64,000 nucleotides of DNA from Klebsiella pneumoniae (GCA_943330855.2 CALQJI020000011.1:16645-80644); one strand, 5' to 3'. Shown: positions 9,513 to 18,582, counted from the stretch's first letter. Numbers and translations are program-made. Notes: generated by a model from the sequence alone, not told the origin.

Positions 9513-10997
9513 CTATTTCCCTTCGGCAGCCCATTGCTTCATGAGCGCGATGTTCTTTTCGACGGTGGGGTTGCCCTTGCCGAGATAGACCTTCATGTCG
9601 CTGTCATACCTCGCCTCCGACTCGGGGCCGCGGTCCTTCGTGTCAGTCATCCAGCGGTCGAGCCGGGCGCGGAGCATGGCGAGCGTAGTCTGGTGCGCGG
9701 GGTCGGCGGCGAGGTTCTTCACCTGCCAACGGTCGGTGGTCCACTCGTAAAGCTCCTCGGCGGGGCGCGTGGGGCTGAAGAGCAGCTTCTCCGTGAGCGC
9801 GTCGAGCTTCCCGGCGTCATGCAGCGCGCGGAGCGTTTGCACGATGGACTTGCCGTCTTTGTAGGCATTCGGCTGCAAATGCGGGCGCTGCGGATGGAAG
9901 TTGCGGATGTAGAGGAAGCGGTCGGTGCGCACGCTGCGGAGGCGCTCCACCGTTTCATCGCAGCGGTCGCGCGCGGCGAACACGGCGTCGCGCGGCTGAT
10001 AAGCCTTCGCGAACACATCGCGTCCCTGCATCGCGGACGGCACCGGCAGGCCGGCGGCGGCGAGCGAAATGGCCGCGAGGTCAATGTGCTCCACGAGGTC
10101 GTCGCGCACCTTGCTCTTGGCGATGCCCGGCCCACGCACCACGAGCGGGACGTGCGTGCCTTCGTCGTAGAGGAACTGCTTCCCGCGCGCGTGGCTGATG
10201 CCGTGGTCGGTCATGAAAATGACGAGCGTCTGATCGAGAATGCCCTCCTGCTCTAGCCGCGCGAGGACTTCTCCCACGTGCTTATCCGTGAAGCGCACCG
10301 CATCAAGAAACGCCGCCCAATCGCGCAGCAGCACCGGGTCGCGCGGATAATACGGCGGGAGTGTCACCTTCTCGGGGTCGGTCGCGCTGCCGAACTCGAC
10401 CTTCGCGCGTTCGAGCAATTGCTTCGCGCTCGCGTCCGTGCCGCCGCGCAGTTTGCCGCCCGCCAGTTGCACCTGCATGAAGAACGGCTGGCCTGGCTTG
10501 CGCGCCGCCCAGTCATTCGCGTCATACATCTTCGCGTCCCACTGAAAGTTGTAATCCGTCTTGCCCAGACCACCGCCAGCTGCGGCCTTGCCCTGCTTGC
10601 CCGCGCGCCCCGCTCCGGGCAGGCCGCTGCCGATGCAGGTGAAATAGCCTGCCTGTTGAAGGAGCGCCGGCATCGGCCTCACGCCAGCGGGCAGGTGAAT
10701 CTGCTCCGTGCCGCGCCCGCTGCGGTGGTGATGCGCGCCGATGGTGGTTTGATACATCCCCGTGATGAGCGCCGAGCGGCATGGCGAGCAAACAGGCGCA
10801 GTGACGAACGCGCGGCTGAACCGCGTCCCCTCGCGCGCCAGCCGGTCCACGTGCGGCGTCTGAATGAGCTTCTCGCCGTAGCACGAGAAGTTCGCGGACA
10901 TATCATCCACGATGAACCAGAGGATGTTGGGCTGTGCCGCCCGGCTGATGATGGTGGTGAACAGCAGGGCGAAGAGGATGGGGAGTAACCGGTGCAT
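9513..10997 (-). CDS. Secreted sulfatase, sulfamidase-like, unusual glycine-rich insert
   Basis: 494 aa from the ATG at 10997, chosen over in-frame ATGs at 11024 and 11084 because it starts the signal peptide (MHRLLPILFALLFTTIISRAA). VDDMSANFSCYG at 30-41, then CSPCR with C70; the fourth position is Cys where Ser is usual, still within the C-x-P-x-R core. In place of the usual short turn after the YFTC strand there is a Gly/Ala-rich stretch (GSGLPGAGRAGKQGKAAAGG) before GKTDYNF. TDHGISHARGKQ and DEGTHVPLVVRGPG match N-sulfoglucosamine sulfohydrolase-type enzymes. 48 bases from the GDSL gene downstream. Confidence 0.91.
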   Translation of the reverse strand: MHRLLPILFALLFTTIISRAAQPNILWFIVDDMSANFSCYGEKLIQTPHVDRLAREGTRFSRAFVTAPVCSPCRSALITGMYQTTIGAHHHRSGRGTEQIHLPAGVRPMPALLQQAGYFTCIGSGLPGAGRAGKQGKAAAGGGLGKTDYNFQWDAKMYDANDWAARKPGQPFFMQVQLAGGKLRGGTDASAKQLLERAKVEFGSATDPEKVTLPPYYPRDPVLLRDWAAFLDAVRFTDKHVGEVLARLEQEGILDQTLVIFMTDHGISHARGKQFLYDEGTHVPLVVRGPGIAKSKVRDDLVEHIDLAAISLAAAGLPVPSAMQGRDVFAKAYQPRDAVFAARDRCDETVERLRSVRTDRFLYIRNFHPQRPHLQPNAYKDGKSIVQTLRALHDAGKLDALTEKLLFSPTRPAEELYEWTTDRWQVKNLAADPAHQTTLAMLRARLDRWMTDTKDRGPESEARYDSDMKVYLGKGNPTVEKNIALMKQWAAEGK

Positions 10998-11037
10998 GGC
11001 GAAGGTGGTTCTTAAAAATCTCATGCGGGGCCAGACT

Positions 11038-11916
11038 TCACTTCGCCGCCGTGACGCGTGCCACCCACTCGCGGGCCGCGTCACGGGCGGGGCTGGGGCG
11101 AAGTGTCCAGGCGTCGTTGTGATTGCGGAAGCCGGTGCTGAGGAAGGTGAGGTTCGCGTCGGGCAGCAGCGGCTTCAGATACTTCTCCGTCTCAGCAGCG
11201 TTTGCACCCTCGCCACAGATGAACTGCGGGCGGTTGCTGAGCCGTTGCAGCCGCGTGAGCGCGGCGGCACGGTCCGAACCTGGATACGGCCACGTGCGCA
11301 CGCCGTCGTAGTGGCTGTAAGCGAGAAAGCCGCACCAGAGCTTCGCCGTCGCGGCGTCGTGCAGGCCGAGGTAATTGCACGCGATGGCGCCGCGTGAGAA
11401 GCCGGCGAGCACCACGCGCGACTCGTCGCCGCCGAACTCGCGGCACACGCGCTGCACGGCCTCGCGGCAATACTTGAGCGTCGGCTGCGGGTCGCGCTTC
11501 GCGGCGTCGCCCCACCACGTCAGCGCGAGGTCGTTGCCCGCTGCGTTCAGATACGGCACGCAGAGCCAGATGAAGCCGCGTCCCGCCGAGAGCCCGTAGC
11601 CGAGATTGCTACCCTCGGGCCGTCCCGTGCTCACGTCGCCGAACGAGTTCGAGTAGCCGCCGTTGCCCGCGAACTCCACGAGCACGGGGAGCTTGGCGCC
11701 TGGCTTCCAGTCGGTCGGCAGATACAGCACGTGATAAACCGGCGTGCCCTGCCACGCGGCGAACGTGTGCTTCACGCGCTTGCCAGCAGCAGGCGCGCCC
11801 TCGGTCACCGTCGGCACGATGAGGTCCGCTGGCACGCTGCGGATGTCCGGCAACTCGGCGGCGGCCAGCGAGGCAGCGGTGAGGAGGAAGGCGAGGAAAC
11901 TATTCCACATAAACAA
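11038..11916 (-). CDS. Secreted alpha/beta hydrolase
   Basis: 292 aa; signal peptide MFMWNSFLAFLLTAASLAAA. The core is an alpha/beta hydrolase: LPVLVEFAGNGGY (oxyanion strand), nucleophile elbow GFSRG in RVVLAGFSRGAIA, and a late histidine in FRNHNDAWTLRP. It resembles esterase/PHB-depolymerase-like enzymes, but the exact family is not certain. In this locus a carbohydrate-ester or feruloyl/acetyl esterase role is plausible. The 138-base gap upstream is the widest inside the cluster and could hold a secondary promoter. Confidence 0.85.
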   Translation of the reverse strand: MFMWNSFLAFLLTAASLAAAELPDIRSVPADLIVPTVTEGAPAAGKRVKHTFAAWQGTPVYHVLYLPTDWKPGAKLPVLVEFAGNGGYSNSFGDVSTGRPEGSNLGYGLSAGRGFIWLCVPYLNAAGNDLALTWWGDAAKRDPQPTLKYCREAVQRVCREFGGDESRVVLAGFSRGAIACNYLGLHDAATAKLWCGFLAYSHYDGVRTWPYPGSDRAAALTRLQRLSNRPQFICGEGANAAETEKYLKPLLPDANLTFLSTGFRNHNDAWTLRPSPARDAAREWVARVTAAK

Positions 11917-12054
11917 ATTCGTTCGCGGTAGTCAGCATGCGACCCCGGGCAAAGACGCCCCTGGCACTCAAAAGGTCGCGCGCCGAAATCATCTCCTGCT
12001 GGCCGGGCGGAGCTGCAGGAAAAGTGAACCTGAGCGCGATGAGGCGGCGGCGCA

Positions 12055-12921
12055 TCATGGGGCCGGACGCAGAGGGAACTTGGTTAGACACACCTCCGCG
12101 AAACGTTCGCCAATGGCGATTTTGGCGGGCTTGTTGAAATGGAGCCGGTCGGGCATCTGGTCGCGCAGGTCGGTGGTGCTGAAGGAGCTGAACAGCGCCG
12201 CGTCCGCCGTCGCCACCGCCGCGTGCTTCGCCCGCACTGTGTCGCGTGTAGCCCCGGTGGCGGCGATGCCGGCGATGACCGTGTGCAAGGCCTTCGCGTG
12301 TGGCAGGTCGCGGCGGAGGTTGTCCGCCAGCTCCTGGATGCGCGTGTCCGCAATGGCCGCCTCGGCGGGTGAGTCGCTTTCGCCTTGGAGATACAACAGG
12401 CCGATGATTTCAAACGTGTGCCCGCCCTTGACGAGGTCCGTCGTCGCGGCAGTGACCGTCTTCAGCACGTGGTCATACATGTGATGGTCGGCGGCGGTCT
12501 TGGACCAGAAGGAGTTTCCGCCGCCCCCACGGCTGGCCTTGATGATGCCAAAGTCCCGCACGCCCGCGCGATGCAGGCGACGGCCAAAGCCTATCTCCGG
12601 TCCCCAGTGCGTGGCGCTGCCTTTGTAAAAGCCGCCCTGCTGTTCTCGCAGCGTGGTGAACGCGCCGCCCGAGTCGCCGAGCGATTTGGCGGCATTGGCC
12701 AGGTTGTGCCAGCAGAAGCGCACGTCCTTGTCGGCGGCATCAGCGCCCGGCGAAGGCTCGGCTCCGTCGCCGTCCGTCGTGCCGAGCGAGTTGGACTGGC
12801 CGGTGAGAATGACGAGCTTCAGGTGCGTAGCGCGGGCGGTGATGACGGAGTGGAACAACGTGCAAAGCAGCAAGCCCAGTGGCACTGCGCGCCCGAGGCG
12901 GTGAGTGGAGAAGTGGTTCAT
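12055..12921 (-). CDS. Sialate O-acetylesterase-like (SASA) carbohydrate esterase
   Basis: 288 aa with a signal sequence (RAVPLGLLLCTLFHSVITARA). SASA-domain motifs: LTGQSNSLG carrying the nucleophilic serine, HWGPEIGFGRRL, LLYLQGESD, and a late DRLHFN with the Asp/His pair. Enzymes of this fold deacetylate sialic acid or xylan-type glycans. Its start overlaps the stop of the upstream gene by 4 bases (ATGA), so the two are co-translated. It fits deacylation of the same glycan that the sulfatases attack. Confidence 0.9.
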   Translation of the reverse strand: MNHFSTHRLGRAVPLGLLLCTLFHSVITARATHLKLVILTGQSNSLGTTDGDGAEPSPGADAADKDVRFCWHNLANAAKSLGDSGGAFTTLREQQGGFYKGSATHWGPEIGFGRRLHRAGVRDFGIIKASRGGGGNSFWSKTAADHHMYDHVLKTVTAATTDLVKGGHTFEIIGLLYLQGESDSPAEAAIADTRIQELADNLRRDLPHAKALHTVIAGIAATGATRDTVRAKHAAVATADAALFSSFSTTDLRDQMPDRLHFNKPAKIAIGERFAEVCLTKFPLRPAP

Positions 12922-14774
12922 TGGGTTGGCGTGAGTGCCGCACGGAGGACGGGCAGCATCAAATCAGCAAGCACGCGGTGCCCATCCGGATTCGGATGGC
13001 ATTGGTCCGTGGTCCAGGTGCCGAGGTCGGTGCCCTTGGCTTCAGCAGCGGTCCAGTGAGCGAAGTGGTCCACGAGCGGCACGCGCATCTCAGCGGCCAC
13101 GGCGCGGCAGGCGGCGATATACTTCTCGAGCCGCACGTTCGGATGCTCGCCGACGCCGTTGAGCTTCGCGGTCTTGCCCCAGCGCGGCTCGGTCATCAGC
13201 ACGGGCGTGACCCCGGCGGCGCGCAGTTCCGCCACGAGGCGAAGCAGGTTCGTGCGATACTCCTCCACGGTGATGCGCGAGGCGCTCTTGCCCTGGTCCA
13301 CGTAACTGTCGTTGGTGCCATACATGAGGGTGACGACGGAGGGCTTGTGCGAGAGAACGTCCTTGGCGAGGCGCCTCAACGCTTGGTCTGTGCGCTCGCT
13401 GCCGATGCCAACGTTGGCTACGGAAACTTCCACGCCGGCCGCACGCAAGGCGGCTTCCAAGCGCACGGCAAACGTCTCCTCCGCCTTCACGCCGGGGCGC
13501 ACGCCCTTGGTTATGGAGTCGCCAAGCGTGACGATGCGGAGCTTGCTCGCGGCGGATGCGGTGGCGCGGGCGAGTTGGTTGGGCTTCGACCAGAGAATGC
13601 GGGCCACGAAGGTCGCGCCTTCCGCGCCGCGCTGCTTCGAGTCCTTCATGAACATCCCCTCGGACACCGTCACCCACGACTCGGCTTCGTTGAACACGTT
13701 GCAGCCGAAGTTACCCAGCTCCGCGCCGCGCTCGGGGACGACGACCTTTTCCGTCGCCCGCAATACACGGAGCGTGGTCGGGTCCACTTGAGCCATGAAG
13801 AGGGGCGCGCGGTTGCGGATGATGTGGTCGTTGTTCGCCCGGCGCCGGGTGTAAACGAGGAACAGCCCGTCGCTGTGCGCGAGCCAGTGCTGCTGCGTGT
13901 TGTAGCTGCCGAGTTCCGTGTCGTCATCGAAGAGCCACGGCTTCGGCTCGGCGAAGTTCTGGCCGTCGTCGCTCACGCTCACGTAGCCGCGCAGGTCATT
14001 GCGCAGCGTGAGGAAATAGCGCCCTTGAAACGCGATGAGCGACGGCTCGTAAAGCCCGCGCGCGACCGGCAGCCGCAGCACGCTGCCGTGTCTCACGTAA
14101 GTCAGCTTCGCCCCGTCGAAGCGGCACTCCGCCACGGTGGTGCTGTAGCGGTCCTTCGCGCTCTTCCCGATGTAGAGCGGCACGAGCAACGTGCCGTCGG
14201 GACGCACGAGCCATTGCGCGCAGGCGTTGCGGGCGAAGTTGAATTCCTCGTCCGCCGGAAGCTCCAGCACCTGCCAAGGCGACCACTGGCCGGACTTGGG
14301 TTCGAGCACCGCGTAGACGGTCTGGTGCGCGCGCCGCACGTCGTCGAGCTGCTTGCCCTTCTCGCTGTAGCGGACCTGGCAGCCGAGGGCGAGGAGCCGG
14401 CCCGTCGGCGCGTGCCAGCCGGGCGTGACGTCCGCCACGCTGATGGTCACGCCATCGGGCTGCTGCTTCCAGTCCAGCTCAGGCGGCAACACCGGGCCGG
14501 TCCATGGCGCGATGGGCGTGGCACGGGTCATCACATGCAAACCGGAGTAGTAGTCCGAGACCTTGAGGTGCTTCTGGATGGTCATCACTGCGGCCGGTGC
14601 GGCCGGGTTGGGGCCGGGAATGGCGGCCGCGCGCGGGTGGAACCAGAGGAACTTGCCGTCGTCGTGCTTGAGCACGGTCTCCAGCTTCACCGTGAAGTCC
14701 AGCGGTAGCTCGACGGCGTGGACACCGAACGCGAAAGCAAACAGCGCGAAGAGGATTGAAGTCAGCCTGTTCAT
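12918..14774 (-). CDS. Sialidase-like beta-propeller fused to SGNH hydrolase
   Basis: 618 aa; signal peptide MNRLTSILFALFAFAFGVHA. Residues about 25-410 look like a five- or six-bladed sialidase/neuraminidase-superfamily propeller: GLYEPSLIAFQGRYFLTLRND, VSDDGQNF (Asp-box-like) and TRRRANNDHIIRNRAP are visible. Residues about 415-618 are a complete SGNH esterase: VTLGDSITKG, NVGIGSERTDQ, YGTNDSYVD and TTDQCHPNPDGH. The fusion would couple a glycan-recognising or hydrolysing propeller to a deacylase. I do not see the full arginine triad of true sialidases with confidence, so the N-terminal activity is open. Both ends overlap neighbours by 4 bases. Confidence 0.86.
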   Translation of the reverse strand: MNRLTSILFALFAFAFGVHAVELPLDFTVKLETVLKHDDGKFLWFHPRAAAIPGPNPAAPAAVMTIQKHLKVSDYYSGLHVMTRATPIAPWTGPVLPPELDWKQQPDGVTISVADVTPGWHAPTGRLLALGCQVRYSEKGKQLDDVRRAHQTVYAVLEPKSGQWSPWQVLELPADEEFNFARNACAQWLVRPDGTLLVPLYIGKSAKDRYSTTVAECRFDGAKLTYVRHGSVLRLPVARGLYEPSLIAFQGRYFLTLRNDLRGYVSVSDDGQNFAEPKPWLFDDDTELGSYNTQQHWLAHSDGLFLVYTRRRANNDHIIRNRAPLFMAQVDPTTLRVLRATEKVVVPERGAELGNFGCNVFNEAESWVTVSEGMFMKDSKQRGAEGATFVARILWSKPNQLARATASAASKLRIVTLGDSITKGVRPGVKAEETFAVRLEAALRAAGVEVSVANVGIGSERTDQALRRLAKDVLSHKPSVVTLMYGTNDSYVDQGKSASRITVEEYRTNLLRLVAELRAAGVTPVLMTEPRWGKTAKLNGVGEHPNVRLEKYIAACRAVAAEMRVPLVDHFAHWTAAEAKGTDLGTWTTDQCHPNPDGHRVLADLMLPVLRAALTPTQ

Positions 14775-17080
14775 CGCACCAGTTCAATCCGGTCGAACCA
14801 TGCGTCGCCGCCCATCGCCGTCGCCGCGAGGCCGGTGAGCGTGAAGGCACCCATGTCCTTCCACAGGTCGAGCGTGACGGTGTCCCACTCGCGCGGACCG
14901 GTGAGCGCGGCGGTGAACTTGCGGAACGTCGCGTCGCTCACCTCGGTGGTGGCCGCCACTGCGGGGCCGGTGAAGGTCTCGCCCTCGCTCAAGGCGAGAA
15001 CAAACGTGTCTTCCAATGCGCGTGTGGCGGTGCGGACGGCGGCGGCGGGACTCGCGGCGAGCTTCGCGAGACTGGCGCGCGCGGACTTGTCGGCGAGCGG
15101 CTTTCGCGGGGCGTTCTTGCGGCCCTTGGCGAGACCGTCGAGGACCGTGACCTGCGTTTCGGGATTGGCGGGCGCGAGCAACGTAAGGGTGCGGGCCAGT
15201 TCGGCTTCATCACGGCTGGCGGCGATGGATTTGGTCAACGCACTCAGCAACGGCGCGGAACCGCCCGGCTCAAGCAGAAGCTCCGCGAGCATCTCGCCGC
15301 CGCGGCGGTGCAGCGACGAGAGAATCGCTGAGTCCATCCAGCGCACGCCGAGCCGTTCGCGGGCGAAGCGGGCGAGCATCGCAAACGCGCGCGGGTCGCG
15401 GCTCTCGCCCAAGCTGAGGGCGAACTGGATTTGCACGCGCGGGCTTTGCTCGGCGGCGGCGGCGGCGGCGAGCGTGGCGGCGAGGAGGGCGCGGCCTTCC
15501 GGCTGGGCGAGCCAGCGGTCGCCGACTTCCAACGCGTGGACGCGGACGGACTCCGCGCTGTGGCTCACGAAGGGGCGGACATCATCCGGGGTGAGCGCGC
15601 CGAGTTGGTCGAGCGTGCGCAAGGCGGTGATGAGGGCGGCGGACTCGGCGCTCTTGGTGCCGAGCAGTTCGCGCAACGCAGGCGCGGTGGATTTATCAGC
15701 GCGATCAACCAGTAGCCGTTGCGCTGTTTGCCGACGCCACAGGAGGGGGCTGGTGACTTCGCGGGCCAGAGACTTCACGTCCAGCTTGCTCAGGTCAGCG
15801 GAGGGCGAAACCGCCATGTCACGATGTGTCAGCCGGTAGATGCGCCCGCGGTCATGGCCTGCGTAGAGGCCGTCAGCTTCGATGAGCGAGCGATGGATAA
15901 TGTTGCCCGACGGTTCGCAGATGAAGTAGTGACCGTGCAAGCCCGGCAGCGCGTGGTCTTGATAGAGGAGCGGCCCGCACGCGGACGTGAACCAACCGCT
16001 CGCGTCGCTCTCTGCGGCACCGTAGCGGTCGCGGTAGTATTTGGAGTAAGCAGCGTCCTCCGCGCGTTTCTGCCGCCACGGATGCGGCTTGGAAATCGAG
16101 TAGGCGCGCCCGTCGCCCGTGGCGACCTGCAACGCGCCGGCGGCGGCGTCCGGGTTACGCACGAGGTAACGCCACGGCAACGGCGCGACGAAGAAACTAT
16201 TCCGCGTCGTCACGGTGAAGCGGTCGCCCGCCTCGGTAAACGTGAAGCCAAACGTGGCCGTGTTGCCCGTGGCTGGCTCGATGGCGCTGCCGTCCGCGCG
16301 GATGCGGAAGTCCGAGCCGGGCAAGGTGACGGGCTGCGCGAGCTTGGGGCTGGTAATGGGTCCGCCGGGCCAGCCGCGACCGAAGTAAATCCAGCCGTCG
16401 GCGCCCCACTGCGGTGCGTTGATGCCGCGCTCTAGTTCGCCGATGCCGAAACCGGTGAAGAGGATTTCGAGCACCTCGGCCTTGCCGTCGCCATCACGGT
16501 CGGCGAGGAAAATAATGTGCGGCGCGCAGGCCACGATGATGCCGCCGCGCGCGCGCACGAGTCCGTAAACGGGAGGCAAGCCGGCGGCGAAGACCGTGGC
16601 CTTGTCCATGCGCCCGTCGCCGTTTGTGTCGGTGAGCATCTCCACGACGCCGAAGGTCCCCTTATCGGCGGCTTGCTTGTGCTTCGGGTCGGCCTGGACG
16701 CGGCGGACCTGAGTATCGAGCTTACCGGTTTTATTGAGTTCCTCCATGTCGAGCTGGCCGGCGAGGTTGTAGCCGTGGAGTTCGCCGACGAACAGCCGCC
16801 CACGCTCGTCCCAGCAGATGCCCGACGGCGATGCGAGCAGCGGCTCGCTCGCGATGACTTCCATGCGGAAGCCGGCGGGCAGCTTGAACGCCGCGGCGCT
16901 CTCCTCCGGCGTGCGCGGCTTCGGCGCGTCGGTGGGCGGGGGAATTTGGGCGGGGGCAATTGGCGCGTTGGCGAGCAGGATGGCAAGGCACACTCGTGAC
17001 TGGAGCGCGGACGCCCACGTCCGCATCGGTGAGTTCGGCTGCGGACGTAAGCGTCCGCGCTCCATACGAGTGGTTTTCAT
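14771..17080 (-). CDS. PVC-type membrane-bound dehydrogenase-like propeller with HEAT repeats
   Basis: 769 aa. Residues about 45-430 form the PQQ/NHL-like propeller typical of PVC dehydrogenases (ICWDERGRLFVGEL, DTNGDGRMDK, FLADRDGDGKAEV, FICEPSGNIIHR, GHDRGRIYRL). Residues about 435-680 are alpha-helical HEAT-like repeats. The C-terminus (about 690-769) is a beta-sandwich-like module. Unlike many relatives no CxxCH haem site is present. Two oddities: an 80-base palindrome supplies residues 4 to about 29, just before the hydrophobic signal core LAILLANAPIAPAQ; and the usual blade between EADG and LYAGHDRG (near residue 404) seems missing. It overlaps the DUF1501 gene by 4 bases. An oxidation or sugar-binding role is inferred. 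Confidence 0.85.
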   Translation of the reverse strand: MKTTRMERGRLRPQPNSPMRTWASALQSRVCLAILLANAPIAPAQIPPPTDAPKPRTPEESAAAFKLPAGFRMEVIASEPLLASPSGICWDERGRLFVGELHGYNLAGQLDMEELNKTGKLDTQVRRVQADPKHKQAADKGTFGVVEMLTDTNGDGRMDKATVFAAGLPPVYGLVRARGGIIVACAPHIIFLADRDGDGKAEVLEILFTGFGIGELERGINAPQWGADGWIYFGRGWPGGPITSPKLAQPVTLPGSDFRIRADGSAIEPATGNTATFGFTFTEAGDRFTVTTRNSFFVAPLPWRYLVRNPDAAAGALQVATGDGRAYSISKPHPWRQKRAEDAAYSKYYRDRYGAAESDASGWFTSACGPLLYQDHALPGLHGHYFICEPSGNIIHRSLIEADGLYAGHDRGRIYRLTHRDMAVSPSADLSKLDVKSLAREVTSPLLWRRQTAQRLLVDRADKSTAPALRELLGTKSAESAALITALRTLDQLGALTPDDVRPFVSHSAESVRVHALEVGDRWLAQPEGRALLAATLAAAAAAEQSPRVQIQFALSLGESRDPRAFAMLARFARERLGVRWMDSAILSSLHRRGGEMLAELLLEPGGSAPLLSALTKSIAASRDEAELARTLTLLAPANPETQVTVLDGLAKGRKNAPRKPLADKSARASLAKLAASPAAAVRTATRALEDTFVLALSEGETFTGPAVAATTEVSDATFRKFTAALTGPREWDTVTLDLWKDMGAFTLTGLAATAMGGDAWFDRIELVR
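16992..17071. repeat. Palindromic repeat inside coding sequence
   Basis: An imperfect inverted repeat of about 33 bases per arm around a 14-base centre. The arms carry ACTCGT at the outside and GGAGCGCGGACG inside. It lies entirely within the 5' coding part of the PVC dehydrogenase-like gene and is read as the arginine-rich segment MERGRLRPQPNSPMRTWASA. The structure resembles REP/BIME or MITE-like elements. Whether it is dispersed in this genome cannot be tested here. Confidence 0.85.
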
Positions 17081-18582
17081 CCAAGTAGTTCCTTGATGAC
17101 TTCGCCGTGCACGTCGGTGAGGCGGCGGTCGATGCCGTTGTGGCGGTAGGAGAGCTGCTCGTGGTTAATGCCAAGGAGGTGGAGCATCGTGGCGTGGATG
17201 TCGTAGCAGGTGGTGGGCGCGTTTCGATTCAGCGGCTTGTAGCCCCATTGGTCGCTTTCGCCGTGCGTGACGCCGCGTTTGATGCCGCCGCCGCAAAGCC
17301 AGTTGGTGAAGACGAAGGGGTTGTGGTCGCGGCCCTTGCCGCCTTGCGTGCTGGGCATGCGACCAAACTCCGTGGTCCAGAGGATGATGGTGTCGTCGAG
17401 CAGGCCGCGCTGCTTGAGGTCTTGGATGAGCGCGGACGCGCCGCGCGCCATCCCGCGCGCGAGCGGGCCGTGGTCGCGCTCGATGTCCTCGTGCGAATCC
17501 CAATTACGGCGGGGGAAGCCGTTGTCGTTGCCGCTCCAGATTTGCACGAAGCGCACGCCGCGCTCCAGCAGCCGGCGGGCGACGAGGCACTTGCGCCCGA
17601 AGATGTCGGCCTCTTCCTCGGCGTTGATTTCCTTGGGCCATTCCTTGCGCGAGTTGTTGATGCCGTAGGCGCGCAGCAGGTAGTCGGGCTCCTTCGAGAT
17701 GTCGAGGGCTTCGGGCGCGGCGAGCTGCATCCGCGCGGCGAGTTCGTAGCTGCGGATGCGGGATTCGAGCCGCCCATCGCCTTCACGGGAGGCGGCGTGG
17801 GCTTGGTTCAGTTTTGCCATCACGGCGTGCGCGGCGGCTTCGCTATCGCGGGTGACGAAGGTGCCTTGCTTGTGCGGGAAGAGGTCCGCGATGGGCGTCT
17901 CGGTGCCGGGGTAAATCACTGTGCCGCTGTGCTGCTGCGGGAGGAAGGCGGCGTCCCAGTTCTTCGTGCCGTTGCTGGCGAGGCCGCGATGGTCAGGCAG
18001 CACGACGAAGGTGGGGAGGTTTTCGTTCTCCGTGCCGAGGCCGTAGCTGACCCAACTGCCCATGCCGGGAAAGCCGGGGAGGTTGAAGCCGGTGGCCTGT
18101 AGGAACGTGGCCTGCGAGTGGACGCCGGTCTTGCCAACGACGTTGTGGATGAAGGCGAGTTCATCCGCGACGGAACCGAGGTCCGCGACGGCGTCGCTCA
18201 ACATCTTGCCGGACTGGCCGTAGGGCTTGAAGTCCCAGACGGGTTTCTTCCACGGGCCAAGGCCGTTCTGGAAGGCTTCGACGGCCTCGCCGAAGTCGCT
18301 GGGCTGGCCGTCGCGCTTCACCAACTCAGGCTTGAAGTCGAAGAGGTCGAGGTGGCTGGCCGCACCGGCCATGAAGAATTGCACGACCCGTTTGGCGCGA
18401 GGGGGGAAGTGGGGGGGATTGCCGAGTGCGGAGGTCGCGGCGGCGGGGAGCGCGTCTTGCCCGAGGAGGCTCGCCAGCGCAATGCCGCCGAGCCCGCCGC
18501 CGCTTTGCTGGAGGAATTCGCGACGGGACCGGGGTGCCACGGAGGCGGCACGGTGATAGGGAGAGTCGTTGTGCGGGCGCAT
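17077..18582 (-). CDS. DUF1501 family Tat-exported protein
   Basis: 501 aa. A twin-arginine signal is visible at residues 19-40 (SRREFLQQSGGGLGGIALAS). The rest matches DUF1501, a sulfatase/alkaline-phosphatase-fold family: VVQFFMAGAASHLDLFDFKP, HSQATFLQATGF, PGMGSWVSYGLG, TTEFGRMPSTQGGKGRDHNP and GGGIKRGVTHGESD. In PVC genomes DUF1501 proteins usually pair with cytochrome-bearing proteins; here the partner is the propeller gene overlapping by 4 bases. The biochemical reaction is not established. It is the first gene of the leftward cluster, and its promoter should lie in the 184-base divergent gap upstream. Confidence 0.93.
   Translation of the reverse strand: MRPHNDSPYHRAASVAPRSRREFLQQSGGGLGGIALASLLGQDALPAAATSALGNPPHFPPRAKRVVQFFMAGAASHLDLFDFKPELVKRDGQPSDFGEAVEAFQNGLGPWKKPVWDFKPYGQSGKMLSDAVADLGSVADELAFIHNVVGKTGVHSQATFLQATGFNLPGFPGMGSWVSYGLGTENENLPTFVVLPDHRGLASNGTKNWDAAFLPQQHSGTVIYPGTETPIADLFPHKQGTFVTRDSEAAAHAVMAKLNQAHAASREGDGRLESRIRSYELAARMQLAAPEALDISKEPDYLLRAYGINNSRKEWPKEINAEEEADIFGRKCLVARRLLERGVRFVQIWSGNDNGFPRRNWDSHEDIERDHGPLARGMARGASALIQDLKQRGLLDDTIILWTTEFGRMPSTQGGKGRDHNPFVFTNWLCGGGIKRGVTHGESDQWGYKPLNRNAPTTCYDIHATMLHLLGINHEQLSYRHNGIDRRLTDVHGEVIKELLG

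Noticed and set aside
11900..12091. 63-codon minus-strand frame in the 138-base gap
   Set aside because: Overlaps both neighbours and has no recognisable motif; could be a remnant but cannot be supported.
12879..14708. 609-codon plus-strand frame opposite the propeller-SGNH gene
   Set aside because: Antisense shadow with His/Arg/Val-rich composition and no recognisable domain.
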